64,000 nt of DNA from Lentisphaera araneosa HTCC2155 (GTDB lineage: Bacteria; Verrucomicrobiota; Lentisphaeria; Lentisphaerales; Lentisphaeraceae), in the NCBI RefSeq assembly GCF_000170755.1, contig NZ_ABCK01000002.1:306644-370643 (forward strand), read 5' to 3'. A program made the translations under genes and the position numbers. Below the pieces are notes generated by a model. It searched no databases, was not told where the DNA came from, and saw only the letters and a list, made by a program, of their open reading frames with translations. This document shows positions 55,818-63,726 of this stretch, piece after piece; position 1 is the first letter of the stretch, and every line of letters starts with the position of its first letter.

Positions 55818-56057
55818 TATCCTCCAGCGATCTTAATTCATAATTAGTGCGTGACCGAAAACCCAGTGTTTATGAGTTTGTTGATGATTTTAAGTTAATA
55901 TAAAAATTCAAAATATGGCTATACGTGTCGTGCAGTCATAGTATTATCATTTTTTTAAGGCCTAGGCGTCAGAACAAAGGCTTTTTTTCTATTTATTCAC
56001 TAAGTCAAGGCAGGAGAAAGTACGTCGTGAATGGCGTTTTTATTATTATGAAGAGCT
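55818..56057. other. GH116 3' region and left flank of ISNCY-like element
   Basis: Non-coding. A weak terminator-like stretch ('aaggcctaggcg...aaaggcttttttt', 55958-55989) may end GH116 transcripts. The left end of the ISNCY-like element should lie here, but no inverted repeat could be matched with the right flank. Confidence 0.35.
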
Positions 56058-56774
56058 TTAAGCGCTTTTTCTTTTTCTACGTAGGACTTTGATTTCTCTG
56101 GCCATGATGATAGCACCAAGATGATGGATATTACTGGCACTTATCGCCATAGCGGCATAACGTTCGAAATTAGGAGTACCCTTATCAGGGCATCGGTCAA
56201 AACCATGACTTTCAAGAGCGTTAATAGCTGATTCAACTGCGGGGTGTTGTTTGCGAGCGACGACAAAGGCCTCCTTACTTTCACGCTCTTGAGCAGCTTT
56301 ATTTCGGCGACCTTTTACAGGGAGGTGAGCTCTTACCTCTAATGCTTCAATGCGGGAGTGATTATTTTGACCATCCTTATCTACCTTTGAATAAAAACCC
56401 TTATCAAAACTCATCGATGTCAGCCCAGGGTACAGCTCCTTACTTTTACGAACCATTTCAACCGCCACGTCTTTATCCTGCTCGCCCTTCATGATCCTAT
56501 GGTCGAGAATAAAGCCAAACTGATCTTCAACTACACATACCTTCACGCCAAGTTCCTGACGAATCCCAGCTTTTCCTTTGCATATCCATTCTGTGTGAGG
56601 TTCAAAAATCGAATACACCTTTTCATCGGGTGAAATAGTCTCTCCATTAAGAACTCTACGACTTATTTGCTTAATGAATAAGTCCGTGTAATCCATGTTT
56701 AACTGAAGCTTGGGACACTCTTCATCTAAAGAATTCTGGAGAGTTCTTGCTTTGAGTAAATGAGCTCGAGCCAC
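56058..56774 (-). pseudogene. ISNCY-like transposase, C-terminal part (after +1 frame break)
   Basis: A 238-residue frame: 'LDEECPKLQLNMDYTDLFIKQISRRVLNG', 'VYSIFEPHTEWICKGKAG', 'KVCVVEDQFGFILDHRIMKGEQD' (Asp), 'MSFDKGFYSKVDK' (Asp) and 'ISASNIHHLGAIIMAREI', resembling the catalytic half of IS5/ISNCY-type DDE transposases. It starts only 2 bp after the stop of the upstream frame, in the +1 frame. Skipping one base at the TAG reads through as '...KDYLSVARAHLLKAR', which restores one long protein. So this is the second half of a split transposase. Confidence 0.8.
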
Positions 56775-56775
56775 A

Positions 56776-57552
56776 CTAAAGGTAATCCTTAATTATCTCC
56801 TCTATTTCTAAGCGACGTTTTTCCTTTCGCTCTTCTTTCTTCGAGTTAGAGTGACGCATCTTGCTCAGTTTATTATAAAGGCTATGGAATTTCTTTTGCT
56901 GGCTTTTTACTTCACGCCAGCCAGTGATTTTCAAAGATGAAGCCAATTTGCCTCCGATGCTCAATACTTTGCGTACAGAATCTTTTAATAGATTCAAATC
57001 AGTGGGGAAATGAACATTCGTTTCAAAAACAAAAGAATCGCAACGACTATGTAATTCTCGTTCTTCTGGGAAAAGTAATTCATGGCTGAAAGCAACTACG
57101 AGCTTACTAATTTTATTGGCAATTTCTTTTGTAAAAAGGCTAACGTTATCGTGTATTGTTTGGCGTCCTGTAACTATGTCGACATCACAAAAAAGATCAA
57201 CTCCACAGATCTCCCGAATTTTGTGATGATAATCATAGCAACTTTTGAGCTTGTCATAATCCCAATTACAGCTCAAACGCAAAGTGCCTAAAACAAAAAT
57301 AACCCAGAGATCCATTCCTTTACGTCCATCATTCCAGGATGTTCCTTTAGGAACTAATTCAGACAAAACATCTTGGATTTCTTTGAGTAAAACTTTGTTT
57401 CGATAAATTTCTTGTAAACCACGAAGAGTTTTGGTTATTTCATCACGGCAGTATGTGTCGAGTCTCACTTGTTCAATTGGCGTGACTCCGAGAAGTGGGT
57501 TTTCTCCTAATTCTGCTTGTGTACTTGTAAAATTACGCATGCTATATGACAC
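56776..57552 (-). pseudogene. ISNCY-like transposase, N-terminal part
   Basis: A 258-residue frame with 'WNDGRKGMDLWVIFVLGTLRLSCNWDYDKL' and 'DIVTGRQTIHDNVSLFTKEIANKI', then 'SRCDSFVFETNVHFPTDLNLLKDSVRK', the region carrying the first acidic residue of the DDE set in this group. It stops at TAG 56778-56776 in 'gattacctttagtgtggct'. Whether the break is inactivating or a programmed +1 frameshift cannot be told from one copy. Confidence 0.8.
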
Positions 57553-57753
57553 CTTGGGTTCTTTTATTTTATCTGTATCCTATTGGATAAAAGTAGTTTA
57601 TGATGAAGTACTATACATTTAAACAAAAGTTTTATAGGGTGCTTTAATACTGTTTTCTAGAAAAACTCACAACTTATTTTCCTTATAAATTATTATACTT
57701 AAAAGACTTAGGTTCATTTCGGTCAGGCACTAATTAAGCAGGTATCACTAGAT
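57553..57753. other. spacer right of the ISNCY-like element
   Basis: AT-rich and non-coding. It should contain the right end of the ISNCY-like element and the transposase promoter ('tatgacaccttgggttctt' near 57544-57562). No feature beyond that is seen. Confidence 0.3.
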
Positions 57754-58126
57754 CATTGCAAAGCAATGAAACTTTAAATAGCCCCACATGAAATGTGGGG
57801 TCAAATGTGATAAATAAAGCTTGTGCCTTTAGGTACAATACCAAAATAAAACCTGATTACTCATAAAGCGGTGCAAAGTTCCATAGTTGCCTGGTCAACG
57901 GTCTTGCTAGACAGGCGGATAAAAAGTATTTGCCAATACGGCAGTGTCTTTCTAGGGAAGCTCGAGAGGGATAGCGTCCCTATCGTATGCGTAGCATCCT
58001 GCTCTTTACTCTGCTTAATCGTGAAATTAAATGTAAAGTCCCATACCTTAAAGGCATGGAGTTTTTTGGTATGATAATTCTTGGGATTTATCATCCCAAG
58101 CTATTCATGTTTAATGGCTTCACCAT
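57754..58126 (+). repeat. structured repeat, copy B (long form)
   Basis: Hairpin CATTGC-AAA-GCAATG (57754-57768), arm ACTTTAAATAG (57771-57781), hairpin CCCCACAT-GAA-ATGTGGGG (57782-57800), TGCCTTTAGGTA (57824-57835) pairing with TACCTTAAAGGCA (58044-58056, one bulged T), and the 3' end tttaatggcttcaccat (58110-58126), identical to copy C. The ~200 nt between the two stem arms is extra relative to copy C. It includes a palindrome shared with 9745-9790 (57959-57989). The 3' partner of the closing arm is degenerate here (ctattcatgt). Confidence 0.75.
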
Positions 58127-58198
58127 CTAAGAGCCTAAGATGATTGCGTAGCACAAATAAAAAGAAGTAAGGGCATCAGCTAATCGTGGTTAAATTTG

Positions 58199-58233
58199 AA
58201 GCCCATTAGTTTTTGAACTGATGGGCTTTTTTT
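58199..58233 (+). terminator. strong terminator with no protein gene upstream
   Basis: Stem gcccat (58201-58206) with inner pairing agtt/aact and closing atgggc, followed by seven T. The nearest plus-strand gene upstream is GH116, 2.4 kb away, so it may end a transcript of structured repeat copy B. Confidence 0.8.
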
Positions 58234-58338
58234 GCTTTCAAACTTGAGAAATTTCACTAAATAGCTCAGAGAAATCATCAAAATAATGAGCTTGGTAGCG
58301 TATTATCTTTAAAGAAGAAAATTTTAAGGATGAAGACA

Positions 58339-59727
58339 ATGAGTAAAAATTTTCCAGAGAACTTTGTTTGGGGCTCCGCAACGGCAAGTTTTCAAATTGA
58401 GGGCGCCGCCAAGCAATATGGCCGTGGAGCCAGTATTTGGGATGCCTTTTGCGCGACACCCGGTAAAGTTGAGGGGGGACATACGGGCGATATAGCTTGT
58501 GATCATTACCACCGTTTCGAAGAAGATGTAAAAATGATGAAAGAGCTTGGTCTGCAAGCATATCGCTTTTCAATTGCTTGGCCCCGCATTCAGCCAGATG
58601 GCAAGGGTGAGATTAATCAAGAGGGCATCGACTTTTATAACCGCCTCATTGATTGTTTACTCGAGCATGGCATTGAGCCTTGGGTGACGCTTTATCATTG
58701 GGATTTACCATTGCCTTTACAAATTGAACATGATGGTTGGTTAAACAAGGATATTGTCGATCGTTTTGAGAAATACTCAGGTATTTGTTTTGAAAACTTT
58801 GGCGATCGTGTCAAAAACTGGATTACACTCAATGAACCTTGGTGTGCAGCGGTTTTAGGTCACGGCATTGGAGTTCACGCTCCTGGACGCATTTCATCTT
58901 CTGAGCCATATATAGCAGCCCACAATATGCTTTTAAGTCACGCGAGAGCTTATCGTGTTTACAAAAAGGATTTTGCTCATCAAGAGGGAACGATTGGCAT
59001 TACAAATAATTGCGATTTCCGCTACCCTTTAACAGACAAAGCCGAAGATATTGCCGCCGCTGAGCGCAGTATGGAGTTCTTTTTGGCGTGGTTTGCCGAT
59101 CCCATCTGGAAAGGTGATTACCCAGCCGTGATGAAAGAATATGTGGGGGAACGTCTGCCTGAATTTAGCGAGGAAGAAAAGCGTGAAGTCTTTGGCTCAA
59201 GCGATTTCTTTGGTCTCAATCATTACACGAGTATGCTTGCATCAGAACCTAGCGAAGACGATAACTTAGTTAGCGATATTGCCGGCAACGGCGGTATGAT
59301 TGACGATCAAAAAGTTTTTCTTTCCGACGACCCAACTTGGGAAAAATCACATATGCAATGGAATATTGTTCCTGAGGGCTGTGGAGATTTACTTAAGTGG
59401 ATTGCCGCTCGTTATGATAATCCGATAATTTATATTACAGAAAATGGCTGTGCTTGTGATGAACCAAGTGCAGAAATTGCCGATAATGACCTGATGCGTA
59501 AAAACTATTATGAATCCTACCTTCGCGAATCTCGCAAAGCCATAGAAACTGGCGTTGATTTACGAGGTTACTTCGCTTGGTCACTCATGGATAACTTCGA
59601 GTGGTCCTTTGGTTATAACCGCCGCTTCGGTATGTGTCGTGTGGATTACGAGACATTAGAACGCAAACCTAAGATGTCCGCTCGCTGGCTGAGTCAAACA
59701 ATTGCTCAAAATGGTGAGAATATATAA
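58339..59727 (+). CDS. GH1 family beta-glucosidase
   Basis: A 462-residue cytoplasmic enzyme. The ATG at 58339 lies 8 bp after 'aagga', which suits it better than the ATG at 58330. GH1 signatures: 'FVWGSATASFQIEGAAKQ', acid/base Glu166 in 'WITLNEPW', and nucleophile Glu368 in 'IIYITENG'; also 'GYFAWSLMDNFEWSFGYNRRFG'. Complete (alpha/beta)8 barrel of normal length. It would release glucose from short beta-glucosides, possibly products of the GH116 enzyme upstream (inference). Confidence 0.96.
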   Translation: MSKNFPENFVWGSATASFQIEGAAKQYGRGASIWDAFCATPGKVEGGHTGDIACDHYHRFEEDVKMMKELGLQAYRFSIAWPRIQPDGKGEINQEGIDFYNRLIDCLLEHGIEPWVTLYHWDLPLPLQIEHDGWLNKDIVDRFEKYSGICFENFGDRVKNWITLNEPWCAAVLGHGIGVHAPGRISSSEPYIAAHNMLLSHARAYRVYKKDFAHQEGTIGITNNCDFRYPLTDKAEDIAAAERSMEFFLAWFADPIWKGDYPAVMKEYVGERLPEFSEEEKREVFGSSDFFGLNHYTSMLASEPSEDDNLVSDIAGNGGMIDDQKVFLSDDPTWEKSHMQWNIVPEGCGDLLKWIAARYDNPIIYITENGCACDEPSAEIADNDLMRKNYYESYLRESRKAIETGVDLRGYFAWSLMDNFEWSFGYNRRFGMCRVDYETLERKPKMSARWLSQTIAQNGENI

Positions 59728-59779
59728 AACTGTTCTTTACTTATTTAAATACGATTAAGTACTTAATGATGAAAACTTA

Positions 59780-59952
59780 CATCGCAGAGCGATGTCACTT
59801 TAAATAGCCCACATGTAATGTGGGGTTTAGTACGAGGGCAAAAAAATTGTATGCCTTTAGGTACACTACATAATTAACCTTCTCAGTTTCATACCTCAAG
59901 GCATGATATATGTTTATCCCTTGCCTATTTAAAGTTTAATGGCTTCACCATA
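59780..59952 (+). repeat. structured repeat, copy C (uninterrupted)
   Basis: A compact 173-nt unit. Hairpin CATCGC-AGA-GCGATG (59780-59794). Closing stem ACTTTAAATAG (59797-59807) with CTATTTAAAGT (59926-59936), 11 of 11 pairs. Hairpin CCCACAT-GTA-ATGTGGG (59808-59824). Long-range stem ATGCCTTTAGGTA (59851-59863) with TACCTCAAGGCAT (59893-59905), 12 of 13 pairs. Ends with tttaatggcttcaccat (59936-59952). Similarity to copy A reaches about 35 bp further on the 5' side. No reading frame. It lies directly upstream of the IS110 element. Confidence 0.8.
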
Positions 59953-60092
59953 ATTTATATATACTGTATATATATTGTAACTGATAGTACGCTTAGCCAA
60001 TAGTACTCACGGTCAAACGTGATCTACAAAATTTGGCAAAGAAATGGCAATAACCTAAATTGTAATTCCACAAAACAAAAAAGGATATTGCC

Positions 60093-60779
60093 ATGAAAAT
60101 GTATACTACAAAAACAAAATTTCACTGCGGAATTGATCTTCACAAATCGATGTCTTATATCTGCGTGATGGACAAAGAAGGAAAAATATACGTGCACACA
60201 GAGATCAAAAATAATGACTTTCAGTACATGAAGAAAATCCTCTCTCCTTATTGGGATGACCTTACTATTGCCTGCGAAACTACTTACAACTGGTACAAAT
60301 TATCTGATTTTTGTGAAACAGAGCCCGTTCAATTTGCCCTAGGCCATGCCCTTTATATGGGAGCAATTCATGGAGGTAAAGCAAAGAACGATAAAATAGA
60401 CAGTAAAAAAATAACAGATTTGTTACGAACTAATCTCCTGCCCAAAGCGTATGCTTGTCCACGTCGGTTTCGTTCTCACCGAGATCTACTACGCCGTCGA
60501 ATCAAGCTCGTGAGTATTCGCTCAGGTATATCAATTTATCTTAATCTCTTCGAAGACCAAAATAATTTAAAACATAGTTCTGCTGAGCTTCGACGAAATG
60601 CAAAGTCATCACTTCAGTTCATGGATCTTCAGACATTCCTACCAGAAGATCATGCTATGGCTCGAAACTATCAACTCAACGCCGATTTACTAAAGATGTT
60701 TACTGATCAGTTAAAACAAATAGATAAGGACCTTGTGAAATTCACCCTTGACTCTCAGTTCAAAGAAGATTTGAAATAG
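60093..60779 (+). CDS. IS110-family transposase, N-terminal DEDD part
   Basis: A 228-residue frame: 'FHCGIDLHKSMSYICVMDK' (first Asp), 'LTIACETTYNWYKL' (Glu), 'GKAKNDKIDSKKITDLL' (paired Asp), then the coiled linker. It ends at TAG 60777-60779, just before the 'KGIG' motif that opens the C-terminal domain of the family. 'aaaaaggatattgccATG' gives a strong ribosome-binding site. The protein would lack the serine-bearing Tnp_20 domain unless joined to the next frame. Confidence 0.88.
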   Translation: MKMYTTKTKFHCGIDLHKSMSYICVMDKEGKIYVHTEIKNNDFQYMKKILSPYWDDLTIACETTYNWYKLSDFCETEPVQFALGHALYMGAIHGGKAKNDKIDSKKITDLLRTNLLPKAYACPRRFRSHRDLLRRRIKLVSIRSGISIYLNLFEDQNNLKHSSAELRRNAKSSLQFMDLQTFLPEDHAMARNYQLNADLLKMFTDQLKQIDKDLVKFTLDSQFKEDLK

Positions 60780-61186
60780 TGAAATCAATGAAAGGTATCG
60801 GAGATATTTTAGGTATGACTCTGGTTTATGAAACTCATGATATTCAAAGATTTAAAACTCCAGGTGATTATGCAAGTTACTGTCGCGTTGTTAAATGCAA
60901 AAAAGAAAGTGCGGGAAAAAGTTATGGTTATAGTGGGACAAAAATGGGCAACCCTAACTTAAAGTGGGCCTTTGGTGAAATCGCAATGTTAGCAAAATCA
61001 GATCCAGTAATGAAATTCTTTGCCGATGAACTCGATCAACGTCACGGTAAACGCAAAGGACGATCCATCTTTATACATAAAATATGCCGAGCTATTTATT
61101 TTATGCTTTTACGAAAGAAACCTTTTGATCCTATCGATTTTTTCGGCAGAGAAAAATATGAGCGACTCACAAAAAAAGTTCATTAA
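60779..61186 (+). CDS. IS110-family transposase, C-terminal Tnp_20 part
   Basis: A 135-residue frame opening at GTG 60779, which overlaps the preceding TAG by one base. It contains 'MKGIGDILGMTLVYETHDIQRFKTPGDYASYCRVVKC', 'GKSYGYSGTKMGNPNLKWAFGE' (recombination-serine region) and the C-terminal helix. A -1 slip near 'gaaatag' would fuse both parts as one transposase of about 362 residues. The final 20 codons match window copy 1 at 1-64. Confidence 0.88.
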   Translation: MKSMKGIGDILGMTLVYETHDIQRFKTPGDYASYCRVVKCKKESAGKSYGYSGTKMGNPNLKWAFGEIAMLAKSDPVMKFFADELDQRHGKRKGRSIFIHKICRAIYFMLLRKKPFDPIDFFGREKYERLTKKVH

Positions 61187-61648
61187 ATAAATTTAGTACC
61201 TCAGTCATGAACCTATTGATTACCCTTGTTCCGTCGAAACAACTTAACTGATTAGGATATGGCTGAGTGTACACTTTACACTCACAGCAATTTACTGATG
61301 ATGACCCACTCCTCCCCGAGCCCCTAAAACCCTGGACAGTCCAATAGAGAAGGACTGAGCCCTAACACCCAACTGAATGGGACGGCGAGGATATGACCGT
61401 TAGGAGTTTCTAAGGCGTTGAGCGCAGCTAAAAGAAAAAGTTGGACTGATCAACACGGTTCCTTTAAAACCGTTGACCTTATATGGATGGCTGGAGGGCT
61501 TCACTTTTGTGAAGACTCGTACCCACAAAGTTGAAATCAAGATGGGCACAAAGTAAAGAGCTAATTCTAAGCTTCGTTTTAAGCAAAAATAACAAAAAAC
61601 GGATACAATAGATTATTGTCTACTTGACAAATATGGCTAAATGGATGG
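61187..61648 (+). ncRNA. candidate IS110 guide-RNA region (copy 2)
   Basis: Near-identical to 65-526, including hairpins 'cacggttcctttaaaaccgttg' and 'cttcacttttgtgaag'. Long non-coding 3' end of an IS1111-like element; candidate source of the RNA that specifies donor and target. Expression not shown. Confidence 0.4.
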
Positions 61649-61659
61649 ATAATCATGTA

Positions 61660-63604
61660 ATTTAAAGTTCCATCCCGTTCTGAAAGAACGGCGCAGTACG
61701 CCTATGCGTACACAACAACAGCGAGGTGAAAGACCTCGTCAGGGTTGGCCGTCAGCCCTGTAGTCGAAGTCAACTGCGTCGTTGTGAAACGGGGTGGGTA
61801 GTAGGGCCTAGACGAAATATCAGTCCGTAGGATGACGAACGCGTTTCGGCCGGTCAGGGTGTCGAGCCTGCTGTGTCATGGCGAAGACCAGAGAGCGGGA
61901 GGAAGAGCTGCGTAGCCTGAGGGCGAAGTAAGCCAACTGCTCAAGTTGTACACGCTGAAGAAAGACGGAAAGAAAAGCGGTGTATAAACGCTGACAGGTG
62001 ATTGGTGATGGAATGGTATGAAGATGTTGTGGATTAAGTAGGGAGACCTGTGTGGTCAGTACGGATTAATCCGCCACGCAGGAGTCAGAGCCCTCATAGT
62101 AGCGATGAAGGTGGTGAAAGCCACTGGAGCAAAGGGGGGCAGGAAGGTGAAACTGAGAAGAAAAGAATAGAAGGAATATAAGAATGTCAGAAATGGCTAA
62201 ACAAATATTACGACGAGATGAACGCTTTGTTGAAATACAAGCGTGGGCGTCACCTTCTGTCTGGACGGATCAGATGCTGAAAACTCTTCATAGAGGAGTT
62301 GAAAGAGGTAAATGGTACAGCTTATCCGATAAGTTGATGCGTAAGAATAATATCATGGAAGCTTGGGAAAAAGTCTGCTCAAATAAGGGCAAACATGGAG
62401 TGGACATGGTATCAATCGAGCGCTACGAATCAGAGCTGGAGTATAATAATGCTAAGCTTCTCGAAGAACTGCAAGATGGAAGGTATGATCCCAGTGCAGT
62501 GCGCCGAGTGGAAATCCCAAAAGGTGATGGTCGAAAGACCAGACCTTTGGGAATACCCACAGTGCGTGATCGAGTAGTTCAAACAGCTCTGAAACATGTG
62601 ATAGAGCCGATATTCGATATCGACTTCTCGCCCTACAGTTTTGGATTTCGTCCAAAGCTGGGTTGCAAGGATGCACTTAGACGAGTGAATGAATTGTTAA
62701 AGCAGGGCTATCTCTATGTTATGGATGCCGACATCCAAAGCTACTTCGATACTATACCACATGAGAAACTCATGAGTCGAGTCAAGGAAAAGATCATTGA
62801 TGGTAAAATTCTTGATCTGATCGAACAATTCCTCAAAGCCAATATCTTTGATGGTCTCAAACATTGGGAACCTGAAGAAGGTACACCGCAGGGAGGAATT
62901 ATCAGTCCTCTGTTAGCAAATATCTATCTTGATCTCTTTGATCACAAGATGACCGAGGCTGGATTCGAGATAGTGCGCTATGCAGACGATTTCCTGATCA
63001 TGTGTAAAAGTAAAGAATCAGCCAAAAGGGCATTGCGCAAAACGCGAAGGTGGATGAAAGCCAATGGGCTGAAACTTCATCCAGAAAAAACGCGAATTGC
63101 CGACATGACAGAGAAGTGCGAGTACTTCGAGTTTCTCGGATACCATTTCGAGAGAACGCGAAATACACATCGCATTAAACGTTGGCCAAGGAAGCAGAGC
63201 CTGAAGAAATGCAAAGATGCCATACGCAAGAAAACGAGGAGAAGCAATAAGGACTCAATAGAGGACATAATTGCTTACCTTCGGCCAAATCTTCTCGGAT
63301 GGTATCAATACTTCAAGCACTCCACTGTGTATGCAATGCGAGGTATAGATGAATTTACACGCAGAAGACTGCGCAGTATTATAGCCAAATATAATCGCAA
63401 GAAAGGTTCTCATCGCATGATTGATACTCGTAAATACAATAAAGCCTACTTTACAGATCTAGGCTTCTTTTCACTGGAGGAAGCCTGGAAACTGGAATTT
63501 CAGTCTCTTCGGAGTAAGCACTGACTGGAGAGCCGTATGCGGGAGAACCGCACGTACGGTTCGGAAGGAGGGGAGACTCCGCAAGGAGTCTTCCCTACCC
63601 TTAT
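61660..63604 (+). mobile_element. group II intron with reverse transcriptase
   Basis: The 3' half is clear. Domain V is 'gagccgtatgcgggagaaccgcacgtacggttc' at 63531-63562. Domain VI follows as 'ggaggggagactcc' - gcaa - 'ggagtcttccctaccc', with an unpaired A near the base, and the intron ends near 63604 (..ttat). Domains I-IV fill 61690-62180 with highly structured GC-rich sequence, and the maturase gene sits in domain IV. The 5' boundary is uncertain: no GTGYG start is visible near 61660-61720. A hairpin CGTTCT-GAA-AGAACG (about 61677-61691) lies where the 5' exon or intron start should be. Confidence 0.85.
62184..63524 (+). CDS. group II intron reverse transcriptase/maturase
   Basis: A 446-residue intron-encoded protein. 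RT motifs: 'RRVEIPKGDGRKTRPLGIPTVRDRVVQTAL', 'FGFRPKLGCKDALRRV', 'VMDADIQSYFDTIPH', 'GTPQGGIISPLLANIYL' and the catalytic 'IVRYADDFLIMCKS' (YADD). Then 'FEFLGYHF' and the maturase X domain ('LGWYQYFKHSTVYAMRGIDEFTRRRLR'). No HNH endonuclease zinc motif follows, so target-primed transposition would use nicked or replicating DNA. ATG at 62184 with 'gaaggaatataaga' upstream. Intact, so the intron may be active. Confidence 0.95.
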   Translation: MSEMAKQILRRDERFVEIQAWASPSVWTDQMLKTLHRGVERGKWYSLSDKLMRKNNIMEAWEKVCSNKGKHGVDMVSIERYESELEYNNAKLLEELQDGRYDPSAVRRVEIPKGDGRKTRPLGIPTVRDRVVQTALKHVIEPIFDIDFSPYSFGFRPKLGCKDALRRVNELLKQGYLYVMDADIQSYFDTIPHEKLMSRVKEKIIDGKILDLIEQFLKANIFDGLKHWEPEEGTPQGGIISPLLANIYLDLFDHKMTEAGFEIVRYADDFLIMCKSKESAKRALRKTRRWMKANGLKLHPEKTRIADMTEKCEYFEFLGYHFERTRNTHRIKRWPRKQSLKKCKDAIRKKTRRSNKDSIEDIIAYLRPNLLGWYQYFKHSTVYAMRGIDEFTRRRLRSIIAKYNRKKGSHRMIDTRKYNKAYFTDLGFFSLEEAWKLEFQSLRSKH

Positions 63605-63673
63605 GCGATCATAATGCATCCTTAATTAGCGGATCGTAAACAGTTAAATAGAGTTTAACCTATCTATAGACAC
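63605..63673. other. 3' exon/flank of group II intron
   Basis: About 70 bp between the intron end and the terminator of the next gene. Nothing recognised. Confidence 0.3.
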
Positions 63674-63706
63674 AAAAAAAGCCCTTCGAATTGAAGGGCT
63701 TTTTTG
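63674..63706 (-). terminator. terminator of the DUF3313-like gene
   Basis: Stem aaaaaagcccttc and gaagggctttttt with loop gaatt. Symmetric A/T tails allow termination on either strand; it lies just after the stop of the minus-strand gene at 63727. Confidence 0.9.
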
Positions 63707-63726
63707 AATGGGAAGGAACTAAGAGT

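Larger units (their letters stand above)
59990..61648 (+). mobile_element. IS110-family element, copy 2 (IS1111-like layout)
   Basis: The right end at about 61648 is fixed by loss of identity with copy 1 (526). The left end is not resolved and is placed between repeat copy C and the transposase start. It contains a transposase split in two frames and about 460 nt of 3' non-coding sequence. Same orientation as copy 1, so the window interior is flanked by direct repeats about 61 kb apart. Confidence 0.75.

Noticed and set aside
59780..59952. Structured repeat as an IS200/IS605-type end or MITE
   Set aside because: No HUH transposase or matching ends are in the window, and the hairpins covary as RNA stems do; kept as an open alternative only.
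1..61648. A 61-kb composite transposon flanked by IS110 copies
   Set aside because: IS110 elements move singly by RNA-guided recombination, and the interior is made of housekeeping genes.
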